Shown: positions 1 to 13,438, numbered from the stretch's first letter. The stretch: DNA of 64,000 bases from Galbula dea (GCA_013399015.1 VWZX01010067.1:63139-127138); one strand, 5' to 3'. Numbers and translations are program-made. Notes: generated from the sequence alone by a model not told the origin.

Positions 1-356
1 CACTGCTCTGGGCTGGGTCCAAGCCTGGGAAGAAGGAAGATCAGAGAACACTTGGAGAGAGGAAAAGGAAAGAGAAAAGAAGCAGACAAAATGGGAGATG
101 GAAATGAGTCAGGAGGGAGGAAAGAGAGCACAAATGGGAAGAAATCTGGGCTCCTAGAGGAAGGGCAGGCTCCAGAATGGAAAAGGAGAGTTCAGGAGAG
201 TCCATCCTAGCAAAACAATGGCAAAGAGCAGTGCCAAAAGCATGCTCAGTAGAGAATTCTGAATTAGAATGTCTATTGTTTCCCTCTGCTAACTCAACTG
301 CTCCAGGTGAGTCAATAAACAGAGAAAAATACCCAAAAAAAAGGAGGGGGAGGGGG

Positions 357-402
357 AAGAAAAACATTAAAGGAAGAGGAAGAAAAATATTAAAGGAGGA
401 GG
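357..402. repeat. 23-bp tandem duplication in a polypurine tract
   Basis: Two copies of AAGAAAAACATTAAAGGAAG-type units (357-379 and 380-402) lie in an A/G-rich stretch of roughly 335-450. The opposite strand is a polypyrimidine tract. Confidence 0.8.
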
Positions 403-1120
403 AAGGAGAAGCCTTTGCTAAGAAAGAAGAGAAACCAGAAAGAAGAGAAATATTCCAACTCCAACATAGTCCAGTCTGCCCATGGCTGGGAAGGTTGCTA
501 ACAGGCTTGAACAGCAAAATAACTTGCTGCCTGTGCTTGAGGAGACATCTGGATGTCAAAGCCCCTTCCAAACCAACAGCCATGCTGATGAGCAGCTCCT
601 CTGCAGTTCTAGTTCCAGCCTCTGGTAAAAACCTGGGGTTGGCTTTTCCTCCTCTCCCTGGCATGGCAATAACCCTGCTGTTTGTGGTTGTTCTCAGCAG
701 TGTCTAGCAAAGTCTCCCATCTCCTGGATCTGTCAGGACCTTGGAACATGTTCCCTTCATGTTCTCTTGCTCTACACCCAGCACACTGCTGTGTACACTT
801 GAGGAGGGACCCAGGCAAGGCAAGCTGGCAAACACCCCTGTACCCAACAGCTCTTGGTTGGAAGCCTCTGGGCTCAGAGCCTCCAAAGTCAACAGTGGAT
901 CCTGGAGCTAGCTGCTTTTCCACCAGTGTGTGTTGGCATGGCTCCATCCAGCCTGGGGGAAGGAGGAAGGTTTTCTCCAGCTGAGAAGCTGCTCCATGAG
1001 GTGGAAACCAGCAGATGTTGGAAGAAAGAGAATGGGGAAAGGCTGTAGGACACTGGGAGCAGGAGTTTCCCTTGCAGGCTGATGAGACATGCCTGATGTC
1101 CAGCTCTCACGGACTTTAAT

Positions 1121-1233
1121 CACTTGGCCAATGCTCTTAGGCACGTGGGGTAGCTTTGGGGTTGTCCTGTGCCTAAAGAGGAGTTGGACTGGATGATCCT
1201 TGTGGATCCCTTGCAGCTTGGGGTATTCTGTGG
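1121..1233 (+). repeat. CR1 fragment
   Basis: CTTGGCCAATGCTCTTAGGC, then GGAGTTGGACTGGATGATCC, match the 3' end of the CR1 at 13045-13437. Diverged and lacking the tail repeat. Confidence 0.7.
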
Positions 1234-2149
1234 TGTGCTGCATGGGCAGATGCACTCATGCCTACTCCAGAGAACCTGCTGGGTGTTGGCCACTGAGCTC
1301 CAGAAGCAGGTCATCACCAGCAGAAGTGATTTAACCTTCATCAACACCACCTAAACCAGCTGAAATACACTGACTTACAGCCAACATAACCTCACCTTTC
1401 TGGGCAGGAGTGGCCAGGGATGAAGTTCAGAGCCTGAGCTATTTGCACTTTGCACTGAACATCTGGTTTATGAGCCTGTGCCTCACTCAGCCTGCCTGCA
1501 AACACTCTGTGACCTGACCTAGAGCTGCACCCACCTCTTCCTTCACCCCAGCCTTTGGGTTTGACCCAGTGCAGTGGAAACACAACAGGGTCTGCTGGGA
1601 AAAGGAGATTAACCCCTGGCTCCTTGCTGCAGCTCCATGGCTGAGCTCTCTGTCTGCAAGGAGGAAGAGCTAAGCTTGCCCTCACCACCCCCCCAAGCTG
1701 TTGTAAGGTCAGGAGAAGGGCTGGCTGGAGGTCCCACCTTGCTCACTGTAAACAGAGGCAGAAGATGCCAGGAAAGGCAGTGCAGCTCCTCTGGAGCTCA
1801 GCACAGGTTGCTGATCAGCTGTGAACTAATTACACTCTGCCTGCTTTGGAAATGAGGGGGGAAAGAGGCTGGAAAGAGCTTTTCAGAGCCAGGAGGATCT
1901 CTGGAGGCTGAAGGTGATTGTTGGTTCAGGAGAATTTGGCTGCCTGGCTACGTTCATCCTAGAGCCTGCTAATATTTAGCAGCAGCTCTGACTCCTTGCT
2001 GAGTGCAACCACTTGAACATCTGCTCCTTGCTGAGGCCAGGGGCAGGTGCTGGTTGTCAGAAGACTTGCAGTGACCAGTCCCAGCAGCTCTGCAGGGCCT
2101 GGGAGAAACACCTGAGCACAGGAACTGCCCGGCCTCCTGGCCAAGGGGA

Positions 2150-2530
2150 ACAGAGAATGTCCTCAGTTGGAAGGACCCCCAAGGAAGTTCAACTTGTGCA
2201 CAGGACAAGCCTAAAAATCACACCACATGTCTAAGAGCATTGTCCAAATGCTTCTGGGGCTCTAACAGGCTTGGTGCCATGCCTGCATCCCTAGGGAGGT
2301 GTTCCAGAGCTCCACCACCCTCTGAGTGAGGAACCTTTGCCTGATATCCAACCTGCCCCTCCCCAGCACGGCCTCATGCTGTTCCCTCAGGTCCTGCTGC
2401 TGGTCACCAGAGAGAAGAGATCAGCTCCTGCCCCTCTGCTTCCCCTCCACAGTAATCTGCAGACCATGGTGAGGTCTCTCCTCAGCCTCCCTTTCCCCAG
2501 GCTGACCCCCTCCTGCTCTTCTCTATCACC
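2150..2530 (-). repeat. CR1, antisense
   Basis: AGAGAATGTCCTCAGTTGGA through AAATGCTTCTGGGGCTCT and the TGGTCACCAGAGAGAAGAGA segment. Subfamily as at 58653-59030. The CR1 origin of sequence beyond 2530 is unclear. Confidence 0.85.
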
Positions 2531-5253
2531 TAGCTGGCTGCTTGCTCTTCTGCAGCACCACCCTAGGAGGAGATGGCTGTGGGACACCTCCCTGGGTTCT
2601 CCTCCATGCCTTTACCACCTTCTGCAAGGTCTTTCTGCTCAGCTCCTCCTCAGACTATTCAGCAAGGTCTCAGCCAGGGATCCAATGTCCTACTTCAGTC
2701 TCATTCCAAACACAAGCTGTGTTTACCCTTCAGTTTATGACCCTCCCTCCAAGCCAAGAAGCAAACACACACCAAAAGAAAGCCAAAGAGGCTGAAGAAC
2801 TCTGTGCTGCAACAGAGCTCTGGGACAGGCAGGACCCCAGCTACCACTGGGGCAGCCACACACGTTGTGGCACCATAGCTTCTGCTCTCCAGCAAAACAC
2901 ACACCTGAAGGACAAGGCAAGCTCCTGGCAAGCATCTTCTCCTTGCAGGAATGATGGAGCCCATCCTGACCTCCTTCCTTGGTGCTGCAGCACCCCCAGA
3001 ACACGTGGGAGCTGCATCAGATGTTTGGCTGGTGGGAAGGTCAGGCTCTGAGGAGCTGGAGCAGGGTCAATGCTCCCAGGGTAAAGACACAAGCAGCTCC
3101 TCAGCTGCCCTGCTAGCACAGCTGGGGGAGCTCAGTCTCTCAGCTCAGGTCTCCTTGCCTAAGCCCCACGTGGATGTGCTCATAGTTAGAAGTGATCTGA
3201 GCAGCTGGAACTTCAGACAGGCTCAAAACAATCAGGATTTAAAGGTGGGGGAGCTGGAGGATGCTTGGCCTTGCTCTAGCAAGAAAAGGAGCAAGCCAAA
3301 AGGAGTTCACCCCTAGCTGTTATTAACTAGACTGGACATGCTTTAAAAAGCCCCAACTCCTCCCTCATTGCCATGCTTTGCTCTTGCACTGCATGAAGGT
3401 CAAATTTGGGAGCTGCTGAAGCTCCCAGGGCATGCTTTTTTATCCCAGAGATGGGGATTTGGAAGGAGAGACTTTGCCCCAGGGCTGGGGCTCCTTTCCT
3501 GCTGCATGAACCTCAGCTGTTAAAGGTCTTTGGAAAGCATCTGAGCCAGCTTCTGAAGGGGAGAGAGAAGGAGAAGGACAGAAAGGGGAGCAAGCAAAGT
3601 GAATCAATCTGAATTGTAGCAGAATTACAGGCTGGGTTGAAATTTCCACATTTGGAATTGATAGACTTTGGGTTTTTTCCCCCCCAGCAGACAAAAGGCT
3701 GAGACTTTAGCAGTGGAAGGCTTGGGCTCTTGTCTGACTGGTTCAGAATGGCATCTCTGGAGGAGCTGCAGGTGAACCAGCAGCAACACAGGGCTGAAGG
3801 AACCCCCAAACTCCTAGGTGTTGAGTGTGTGGTGATGCTCTTCCCCTGCTTTGGGAGGTTTCCTCTCCTGCTCTCCCTGTGCTGCCAGGTTCCTCCCTCC
3901 CACCAGCTGATGCAGCTTCACTCTCTTTTTTTCCTCCTGCCTGCTGCCCATTTTCTCCCCCTCCCCACTTCCCATTCCAGGAGTAAATCCAACCTCCCTC
4001 AGGGCATCACCTCAGCACCCAAACCTCAGCTGAACCATGTCCACAGAGATCTTTGTGTGCATCCCTTAAGCTGTGTGTGCTGGAGGTGAACCAAGCTCCA
4101 GCACCTTCCTGTAGAGCTGCTCCCCTGCCACCAGTGATTCCCCTGCTCTTATTCAAGCTGAGTTTCCAGCTCCTTCTCTCTCTTTCTCCATTGTCTTTCC
4201 TCAGAGAACTATTTCTTTCCTATCTGGCCTTTTCTTTGCTGTCCCCAAACAACCTCCTTTCCTTGCTCTCTCCTCCAATAACCCCAGTCCTCATTATTGT
4301 TTCCATTCCCTTTTTTTGTTTTTCCTATTTATTTTTCTTTTCTTCTCCCCTGATGGAGCCCCAAGGCCCTTGCTCTGTGCTGGGGGTTCCTCTTCCAGCC
4401 TCAGCACTCATCAGACACGTTGGAGCTGGGGAACCACCTCCTTGACCTCAGATCAGTGTCCACCCAGGGCAGAAGAGGTTCCCTGGGCTCTCCAAGGAGC
4501 ATTTTCTATCTGCTTGGCAGGAGCAGACATCATCTATCAAAGAGCAGAGCAGGGATGAATCAGGTCTTGGAGGCAAATAAGAAGCAGCTACGTGGCATGA
4601 AGTGTTTGGGAGCACTTCAGGCTAAAAAGGGGGAGAAAAGAGCCAAAAAACACCCAGAAAAAGAAGCAGCTGTGAAGAATACAAATATTGGCTCCTCAAG
4701 GAAGCCTCCACATTGTATCCATTACTGCAAACTACTTATTTGTCCAATGCTCTCCATTCTGAGGTCATCATGGATCTGGTTTCCCATCCTTGGGGAGCAG
4801 GCAAGAAGGTCTCAGTGGCATTATGCTGCCTGAGGTAACTGCATAAGGAGTCTTTCTCTGCTGTCTGGCTGACAGAGAAGGTTGCTGGGGGAGAGAACCT
4901 GTTGTTAACATGAACAAGGGCCCTTTTGTGCATGTTGAAACCAAATTGGCCTCTTCCCACCTTCCTCATCTTCTCCTGCTCTGAAAGCCTGCCCTGCCCT
5001 CTCCACTGCAGCCATGGTGAGTGCCCTGCAGTGGAGCCTGCTGGAAGAGGGCTGCTTTGACACTGCCTTTCCAAAAGCTCTTTCCATGGAGTTCTTGCTT
5101 GGCTGAGTTTCCTCCAGCCCTGCACTCTGGAGAAGGAGCTGGGGGCTCCAGAGGCTGTGAGCCTCTGTCATCCGTGTCATCCATGGGCTCAACGTGGGGC
5201 AGGTCCCTGCTGCTCCAGCAGGGAATTTTCTGCCCATCTGTGAGGAAAGCAGA

Positions 5254-5271
5254 AGAGAGAGAGAGAGAGAG
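5254..5271. repeat. (AG)n microsatellite
   Basis: An uninterrupted AG run of about 9 units. Confidence 0.9.
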
Positions 5272-5867
5272 GTGTCAGGAGCACACAGAGCAGTTCTGCT
5301 GCTGTCAGCATGCCCTGAAGGTGCCTTCACACTTGGAGCCCAGCTGGGTGATGCTTCTGGTCAGCACCATAGTCTCACTGGTGGTGAGCTCAGGATGAGC
5401 ATTTCAGCTGGGGGAAGGTGGCTGAGAGCTGCCTGCTGCTCCAGCATCAGTCACTGCCTCACTTCTTCATTTACACCCTGGGAGAAACAGTCACCCCCCA
5501 GCTCAACAGGGAAGTTAGGAGCCTGAGATCATTAGAGGTTACTCTGAGTGGTGATGCTGGGGCTGAGACAAGTGTGGGGTGGTGGAGGACAGTGTTCTGC
5601 TAGAGCTGGAAGGGGAGACTGATGAGCTGCTCTCTGCTGAGACCCTTGAGCCAAGTGTTCCTCTGCTATAGTGAGGAGCAAGTCAGGCAAACCCCACAGA
5701 GGAACATGACCCTGGCCACCACCCCCCAGCTACAGAGGTCCCACGTGGGGGCTGGTGCACTCTGGAGTCTCCATGAAACCCAGGACATGGAGAAGTTCTG
5801 CTTTGCAGCCTCCTTCCAGCTCCTTCCCTACCCTGCTGGGTAAAGCAGCATCACACACTGTGCAGCT

Positions 5868-5996
5868 GGAAGAGGCTCTGAGCAACCTGCTTGAGTTGGA
5901 AACGTCCCTGATGACTGCAGGGGGCTTGGACTAGACCTTGAAAGGTCCCTTCCCACTCCAACCATTCTGGGAGCCTATGAAATGTGATTCTATGAA
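5868..5996 (+). repeat. CR1 3' end
   Basis: GGGGGCTTGGACTAGACCTT, then AAAGGTCCCTTCCCACTCCA, and a decayed tail GTGATTCTATGAAA. Confidence 0.8.
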
Positions 5997-8606
5997 AGCA
6001 GGTGAGATACCTGAAGCAAACTGTCAAAGTCTACAGCAATGGAGAGTCCTGCTGCAGGGTCAGTGCCCTCCTAGTCTATAGCCTCAGTGTCATCTTGAAC
6101 CTCTGCAAGGGTGATTGCATCACAAGAACTTCCCAGCATGGGGGAGAATCACTGTCCTGAGAAGTTTACTGTGGGTTGTTGCCATGGCTGAATCCTTGGT
6201 GCCACTTTCTATGGCTGTTGGTTTCTCCTGCCTGGCACTGACCTGCTGCTGTGTCCTCTGCTGTAGACCAGCCAACTACCATGCTCCAGGGGTGTTTGGT
6301 GACCCTCAGGACAACCAGGCTTTGCTTTAATTGCAGTGAAAGCAAACTCTGTGGTCAGCTTGGTAGCAGCAGGCTCCTGGTAGGTCACAAGATGAAGGGA
6401 CCCAGGACCTCAGGATGTGCTGACCCATCTCCTGGGGCTTTGCCAACCATTTCTCTTTGCCTCTGGTTTTTGTTAGTTCATATCCCCAGGGCTGTTTTTC
6501 CGACCACAGGATATGATTAACCCTGGCTGGAGTCATCACACTGCAGCCTGAAGCAGAAAATCCACCTGCATCCAGCACAATGCCTCTGCCCACCTCCAGC
6601 CCTGCACACTGCAGGACCAAGCAGACCTTGGGGGTGGTTCATGGAGCTTCTCCAGGGCAGGTCTTCTGGGCCACCTCATCCTGGAGGCTGGACAGGGCAC
6701 ACAGAGCTTCACTGGCCTCCTTTGCCCAAAGAGGGAGCATGGAGCTGCCCCAGGGGACCACAAGCTCTCCTGCAGAGGATGAGGATGCTGCTCTAGGTCT
6801 CTGTGGGAGCTGTAGCAATGTCCTGAGCACCTGGGAAAAGGGTGAAGAGGAACAGAAACCAGCTCTGAAGCCCTGTGAACCTCTGGCTTAGTAAGTCAGG
6901 GTGATGAAGGACGCAGGAGGCACGTGGGAGGAGAGGCTGCTGACGGGAGGCAGAGGCTCAAGGCCAGTGCTGGGGAACTTCTCATTCCATTTTCCTTGAG
7001 AAAGGGTGGTGAAAGGGCCCTGGAACAGCTCTCAGCCCTCCCTCCTGGAAGCAGTGCGTGCTCCTCACTCCAGCAAGCTTGCTGCCCTGAGTAAGGGGTT
7101 AGGAGGAAAGGGAACTGCCTCACGTCGGGTGGTTACTCAGAGGAAGCAAAGCCTCAGCTGCCTCCTGGGACAGATGCAATTCCTCAAAGACAAGTCAGGC
7201 CACACATTCACCTTCTGCACCCCCTTCTAGTGCTCAGCTCCTAGGCACGGGCTTTGCTAGACACAATAAGCTGCAGAAGCCTCCTGCCTTGTGCTGAGGG
7301 AGACTCCCCAAGTGGTTACAGAGGGCAGCGCTCTGCCCTGTGCCCTTGATCCCTCCTGGCGTTATCTGGGGAGGGGTTTCACAGGGACTGTCTGGAGCCT
7401 TGGGGAGGTTAAACACAAGGAGAGCATCCCAGGGACGTGCTCCTCACAAATACAGCCAAACCAAACTCTGTTTAGTCTTCACCATCCCTAGCAGAGACAC
7501 ACAGCAGCATTCCTGGGACTGGATTTTAATTAAGCACCAACATAAGATGGTTTGGTGACCTCCTCCCCTTTATCCCCCTGCCCTATCCTGCTGACTATCC
7601 ATCTGGAATATATTTCTTGAAGCACCAGAGGGTCCTGCCTCTGCTCCTGGAGCAGCTTGGCTTCCTCTGGAGCGTTAAGAAACCACCCTGACAGGGGTGA
7701 AACAGGCACATTTCAGCCTCAAGTGAAGCCTGCAAATACTCCACATAGCTCCTCGGACGTGTAGCCACTCGCAGAGCTGGAGCTAACAGTTTGGGAGCAG
7801 TAAGGATGAGCTCCCAATCCTGCTGATCCCTGCCCCAGCAGATGGCTTTGTAACCCTGAGCAGCAGAACAGGCTCTTCAGGACTCACCTTTGCTTTCAGC
7901 AGCGTTTCCAGGGCTCCCACTGATGGTATTTTACAGTCTGTTGGAGTTGCCTTCATTTCTGCTGGTCATTTTCCACCCCTCTGCCCCCCAGCAGGTCATA
8001 CCCTGCTCTGCCATACAGGAAGGATAAAGAGCTCAGTGTTCCCCCTCCTGCCATATGGAAGAAGTCCTTCTTCTGAGGTCAGACCACAGTGGAAATGGGA
8101 GCAAGCAAAACAAGCAGCTAAATCAGGATTCAGCATGAGAATTCCCTCCTGTTAAAGGGAACTTCAGAGTCTGGCTGCACAGATCCCTGCTGGAGCTGGT
8201 GGAGGGAATTCAGGCAGTGAGCTGCACCAAGCCCTTCACCAGCCCCCAAAATACCAGACCAGGCTCCTGCAGGTGGTGAGGGCAGAAAGAACCTTGCTCA
8301 GAGCAGGAAATCTCTTCTTTCTTGCTTGTGTGTGGAGTTTATTGCTTGTTAAACTGAAGGGTTGCTTCCTTCTCACACCCTTTGCTGTGAAGACACTTGC
8401 TGTGGAATGGGGGTGTTACATCCTGTGGGGAGTTTCTGCATTTCCCAGCCTGGGGCATTGGAATTTGGCCCCAAAGCAGGCAAAAATGGTGTGAAAACCC
8501 TCAAAGGTCAACTTGCTACAGCACCACAAACATCAGAAGAGGAAATATTTCTTTTACAGCCTGAAGAGAAAACACTACTGGAGGCTTCTGAAAGAGCTAG
8601 GCAGAC

Positions 8607-8672
8607 TCATTGGATCATCAAGGTTGGAAAAGCCCTCTGGGATGATGGGGTTCAACTGCTAACCTAACACTG
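8607..8672 (-). repeat. CR1 3'-end fragment
   Basis: TTGGATCATCAAGGTTGGAA followed by GGGGTTCAACTGCTAACCTAACACTGCCA, as at 15004-15150. Confidence 0.65.
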
Positions 8673-9593
8673 CCAAGAGCAGAGCACTGGAACTGGGGCT
8701 TCATCTTCTGTGACTGATGGTGTTCAAGTTGGGGAGACAAAAACCCAACAGCACTTCACAAAAACTTCCCCAAAACTTAACATTTCTAGAAGAAAACAGC
8801 AACTCTGGTTGATTCTGGGGCCCTGTAGCCCTGCAGCCAGGCCAGGACAATTGCTCAAGAGGAACATCAAGTAAAGCTAAGAGGAAGAGAGATGCTTGCT
8901 TGGAAATCCTCTGCACAGCACCTGCCCTGCCTGCTGGAGAGGCAGCTCCTACCCAGCAGCTGCTGGAAAGGAGTGCAGGAGGGTCAGAGCCAGGATTAAC
9001 TGGAAACCAAGAGCTGAACTTGTTGTCCTGGCAACAGGAAAGATTGTTTGATTTTTTTTGCAAACAGAAATCAAGTTTGTGGTTAGCTTCTGGCAGCAGG
9101 TGGCTGCTTTGGACCCTTCTCTGAAAACAAGCACAAATAAAAACAGGTCTTAGCCTGCTACAAAGACAAACCAGAGCTCATCTAAGTCTCTTGGCTTGTG
9201 CAGAAGTTTATCCTGAAACTCATCCTCCAAGATGGAAAGGGGAGAGGTTTCTGCCTGTCTGGGAAGCACTCAGGCATCTGCTAGACCAGGACTGCTTCTG
9301 TGTTGAGGGAAAATCTCTGCCCCATCAAGGAATCTCATTCTGATCTGCCTTGCTGGAATCCCCTGACCCCAGAAGCATTTCTGCATCTATCAACACATCA
9401 TCTATGTGTCTAGCAACACAGGCTTTTTCCCCTCTCTTGTACTTAAATGGTTTGTTGCACCTCATGCAGTAAGAAGCTGCTGGTGCTGATGCAACCAACT
9501 GGGAAAAGACTCAGATCCTGCCATCTGGAAAAAAGAGCAACAAAAACCAACCAACCCCCCTAAATCCTTAGAAACTATGATATCTCTACTATA

Positions 9594-9690
9594 GAACCAT
9601 AGAATTGCCTTGGTTGGATAAAGACCTCCAAGATCCTCGAGTCCAACAGGTGATGGACCTCTGTCATGATGCTGTGATGCCAGGGGGTTA
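9594..9690 (-). repeat. CR1 3'-end fragment
   Basis: ACCATAGAATTGCCTTGGTT and AAAGACCTCCAAGATCCTCGAGTCCAAC-type sequence. It lies head to tail with the next CR1. Confidence 0.7.
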
Positions 9691-9699
9691 TAGTTACCA

Positions 9700-9890
9700 T
9701 CACAGAATGGTGGGGGCTGGAAGGGACCTCTGGGGATCATCCAGCCCAACCCCCTGCTCCAGCAGGGGCACCCACAGCAGCTTGCCCAGGGTCACCTCCA
9801 GCTGCCTTGGCAATCTCTCCACAGAAGGAGACTCCACAGCCTCTCTGGGCCAGGGCTCTGGTTCCTTCCCAGCTTGAGCATCCCTCCAGG
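9700..9890 (-). repeat. CR1, 'ccagcaggggcaccc' subfamily
   Basis: CACAGAATGGTGGGGGCTGG, then the CCCTGCTCCAGCAGGGGCAC signature shared with 24228, 32128, 45417, 54805 and 60668. Confidence 0.9.
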
Positions 9891-10910
9891 AAGGAGAAAA
9901 CCCAGGATGGAGACAGAGAGAGAAAACCCAAAAGATGATGAAATAAGATGTGGGCAAGGGTGAACTGAGCATGACCAACAGCAGAGGAAACAGGACAAAG
10001 GTAGAGGTGAGGAGAAACCATCTGAGAACCGAAAGGAGGAACCTCATCAGGCACCAGGAGTAACTCAGCACTAGAGGACACTCTTGCACTGTACATTGCA
10101 GCCCATGCAGCAGAACAAAGCCCAACCTTTCCCAAGAAACCAAAGCCCTTACTTTCCTTTCTGAGGCATTCCCCACACAGACCCTGTGCCAGGGTGGAGT
10201 CCTCTCCTCCCAGGTCCCATCATCTCTCCAGCCCATGGAGACACCACCGTTCCTGCCAGGTCTTGTCTCTTGGCACCTTCTCTCTCTCCAGGTCCTTGTT
10301 CCTCAACAAGAGCTGACCAGCCTTTGCTGCCAGGATGGCACTTTCCTCTGTGCCACCAGGCAAAGTCACTAGCAGAAGACAACTGCCCTCAGCTCTCACC
10401 TAGAGCTAGGTTTCTGCCAAGCTGATGGCCAAGCTCCCTCCTAAACAACACACTGGAGATCCTGTGCCTATTTTTTGGGGGGGTGGAAAAAGCAGCAAAC
10501 AAGCAGAAAACATCACTGCCAGCAAAGCTTTACATGCAGGAACCCTTGTGTGATAGGTGACCACACAGGACACCCAACACATCACCCTCACCAAAAGCAT
10601 CACTTCCCTCCCAGGGTCTGCAAGCATTTCCCACCTGTAAATACACATTTATGGAGGTCCCAGCTGCTCTTTGTTGGGGTGCTTCACCTCTGCAAGCCCT
10701 ACTAAACCCCCAGTTGCCTTCAGGAGCAGTTTGGCTCCACAGGTCCCCAGAGCAGCAGCCCTGGATGCTGTCCTGCAGCTGTGCTACAGCAAGGACCAGT
10801 TTGGCTAGACCAAACTCCAACTCCAAGAGGCTAATGGCAAGCAAGACCCCAGCATCTCAGCCCACCCCAACTGCTACCCTCAGCAACTTCTGTGCTGCTT
10901 TGACTTACAT

Positions 10911-10916
10911 TTTATT
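10911..10916 (-). terminator. CYSLTR1: Candidate distal polyadenylation signal AATAAA for CYSLTR1
   Basis: This is the first canonical AATAAA I find on the minus strand downstream of the CYSLTR1 stop. Using it would give a 3' UTR of about 2.5 kb that includes the microsatellite at 11214-11246. The match is by hexamer only. Confidence 0.3.
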
Positions 10917-11213
10917 CCTGGGAAGGATTATTCTGTGACTATTACCCTTTTAGTGCTGTGTGTGGAGAAAAAATATCTGTGCTATGGGGAAGAGGAATCT
11001 GCATGCAGAGACTTCAGAATAAGACATGGCACAGGAATTGTTGAGATTCAGCTTGCAACTTGATCATTTAATTCTCAGCAACCTCTTGGTTTTAAATAGT
11101 CTTTCCCAGGGCACAAAACCCACTGATTTCTGTCACCATAACCATAGTCCCATTAAAAAAAAACAATATAAAAAGGGAAATAAATGTCTCTAGTACAATA
11201 AAAATGCTTTGCA

Positions 11214-11246
11214 ACATATATATCTATATACACACACACACACACA
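11214..11246. repeat. Compound (AT)n/(AC)n microsatellite
   Basis: ATATATATCTATATA followed by about 8 CA units. Confidence 0.9.
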
Positions 11247-13038
11247 TAGTGCTTTACTGTACACTGGTTTAAAATTTGGGTATTTGGATGTCCATATTAT
11301 TTCTTCATCTTCTGAACCCCAGTTTTCCATGAGGATTCGTCCTCCCATGATGCCTTTAATGCTTGGAGACAGCTAGAATCCTCAATGCTGACCCTTGAAA
11401 AGAAGTTTTAGCCAAGTCTTACCCAGACTTTCCCAGAGCAGGCTCCAGCTATACCTTTGAGCCCTCCTCTGGCTCTAGGAGGAACTCAGCCACTCCAGAT
11501 GAAGGAGCTTCCAGGCCTCTTCTGCTCTCCAGATCCTTAACATCTCCTAAAGGAGTTTCAGATCCTGCTGAAATCAGGATTTTTCTTTACAAACCAGTTT
11601 GCTTTTGGAAGTGCCTTCTGCTGAGCCAGGGACATGCAGGCTGTGGTGGTAGGAGTGAGCTTCCACTCTCCCCTCTGCCTGGAAGGATCATCTCTCCAGC
11701 AGAGTTCTGATCCCAAGCCAAACACTCATCCTACAGGATTAACACTGGTTTTGATGTTTCAGATAAGATCAAGTAACTTTTATCCACCACTTTTCCAGCT
11801 AAAAGCCTTTCTCCTACAAGACTTTCTATTTCTGTCTGGATGTGTCAGGCAGTGAGGGCTGGGCTTGGTTCCAGCAGGAGGCAGAGCAAGCAGCTTCACT
11901 GGAACAGCACAGGAATGTCTCCTTCTGGCCAAGACTCCAGAGTTTTTAAATAAAGAGACAGAACCAAAACTCTCTTTTTTTCCCCATCATACTGTACTCA
12001 AAATAAGAGTCACTCATGTCTCAGGCAGGCTCAGACTCTTGGTCTCCAGGTCTTCCTAGAGATCCTCCCAAGGTTGCTTCTTTTCTGCAAGGTGGACAGT
12101 CTTGAACAGCAAATAGCTCATATATTTATATATATTTTAAATGACTTCTGCATTATTTTCAACTCTCTTTTAACAGACTTGGCCAATAGCTCAGAAGGGC
12201 TGATCCTGCACCAGGATAAGTAAGTGGGTAAGACCTCCTGGAGAACTGGAGTCAATCTCAATCCTGCAGCCAACCCTGATAGAAACTACTGAAATCAGTT
12301 TCAAATGCACACCAGGATATTGCCATTTAAAACTGCTCCCCCAGGCAGGATCTGCCCCAGGGATTCAGGAACTGCCAGCAGATCTACTGCCCACCAGAGC
12401 ACACCCAAAGAGCTGCTCATTGAAGGCAGCAGAGGGACTCAAGCCCCAGCTCCTGGAGCTGTAGACCCAGGCTTACACACAGGATTATCTTGGAAAGCCA
12501 AAATCCAAAGCAGAAGCAGCTGGGAACAGGACAGGACTTGTGCTGGCCTCTGCTGTGTACATAACCAAGGGCTTGTTTGAAGCCTGGCTGAAAGCTCTGC
12601 CCTCTCCACCCAGCAGGACCTCCTGAGCACTTCAGGCAGCAACGCCTGTGTTTACATTTCCCACTGACTCAGACAATTCACACTCCTGGGAGAGCTGTGG
12701 AATGAAACAAACACCCAAATATAGGCTTTGAAGTTGATGGGAGTTTATCATCACATTAACAGTGTTGTGGTGCTGGTTGGTGGTGACCTCTCCATCCTAA
12801 GTGGCTCCCCGTGGCTGAGCAGTGCTCCTGAGGAAGGGGCTGGCCATCTCCAGCAGTGGTTGTACCACCAGGTAGCATAAACCAGGGACCATCCATCATT
12901 ATTGTTACATAGCTAATTGTGATGAAAGCTTGTGAGCTTCCACCTTGTCTTCTGGAACAGTTCTGAGGTCTCTGTTGCCCATCTGAAGTCTTAGGGGAAG
13001 GGCTAGTCTCCTTATGAAGGGTTTGGTTAACAGTTGGA

Positions 13039-13044
13039 TTTAAT
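13039..13044 (-). terminator. CYSLTR1: Candidate polyadenylation signal ATTAAA for CYSLTR1
   Basis: Plus-strand TTTAAT reads ATTAAA on the minus strand, about 430 nt past the stop codon and just beyond the antisense CR1 that fills the proximal 3' UTR. A canonical AATAAA (plus-strand TTTATT at 10911-10916) about 2.5 kb past the stop is an alternative distal site. Neither is proven. Confidence 0.3.
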
Positions 13045-13437
13045 TACTCTTCAGCCTGGGGAAGAGGAGATTGAGGAGAGACCTCACCATGGTCTGCAGC
13101 TTCCTGATGAGGGGAAGCAGAAGAGCAGGAGCTGGTCCCTTCTCTCTGGTGACCAGTGATAGGACCTGAGGGAATGGCATGAAGCTGTGCCAGGGGAGGG
13201 GTAGGTTAGGTATTGGGAAAAGGTTCTTCCCCCAGAGGGTGGTGGAGCACTGGAACAGGCTCCTCAGGGCAGCAGCCATGGCACCAAGCCTGACAGAGTC
13301 CCAGAAGCATTTGGACAAGGCCCTGAGGCACATGGTGTGATTGCTGGGGCTGTCCTGTGCAGAGACAGGAGTTGGACTAGATGATCCTGGTGGGTCCCTT
13401 CCAACTCAGGACATTCTATAATACTATGATTCTATGA
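13045..13437 (+). repeat. CR1 retrotransposon, 5'-truncated
   Basis: A sense CR1 with body (CTTCAGCCTGGGGAAGAGGA), the GGTGGAGCACTGGAACAGGC segment and an intact tail ending TACTATGATTCTATGAT. It lies antisense in the CYSLTR1 3' UTR, 40 nt from the stop. Same subfamily as 2150-2530 and 58653-59030. Confidence 0.9.
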
Positions 13438-13438
13438 T

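Larger units (their letters stand above)
1234..13038. other. Region downstream of CYSLTR1, no supported gene
   Basis: Apart from the CR1 copies and microsatellites listed, this stretch shows unique CpG-poor sequence, a polypyrimidine-rich section at 3900-4350, and many short frames of low-complexity Ser/Pro/Leu character. I see no exon with a recognisable domain. A 48-codon ORF at 6184-6330 with a strong Kozak context is noted among the findings. Part of 10.9-13.0 kb may be CYSLTR1 3' UTR. Confidence 0.5.

Noticed and set aside
3900..4350. Long pyrimidine-rich stretch resembling a strong splice-acceptor region
   Set aside because: No donor-acceptor pair or coding exon is associated; simple T/C richness is common here and at 19240-19385.
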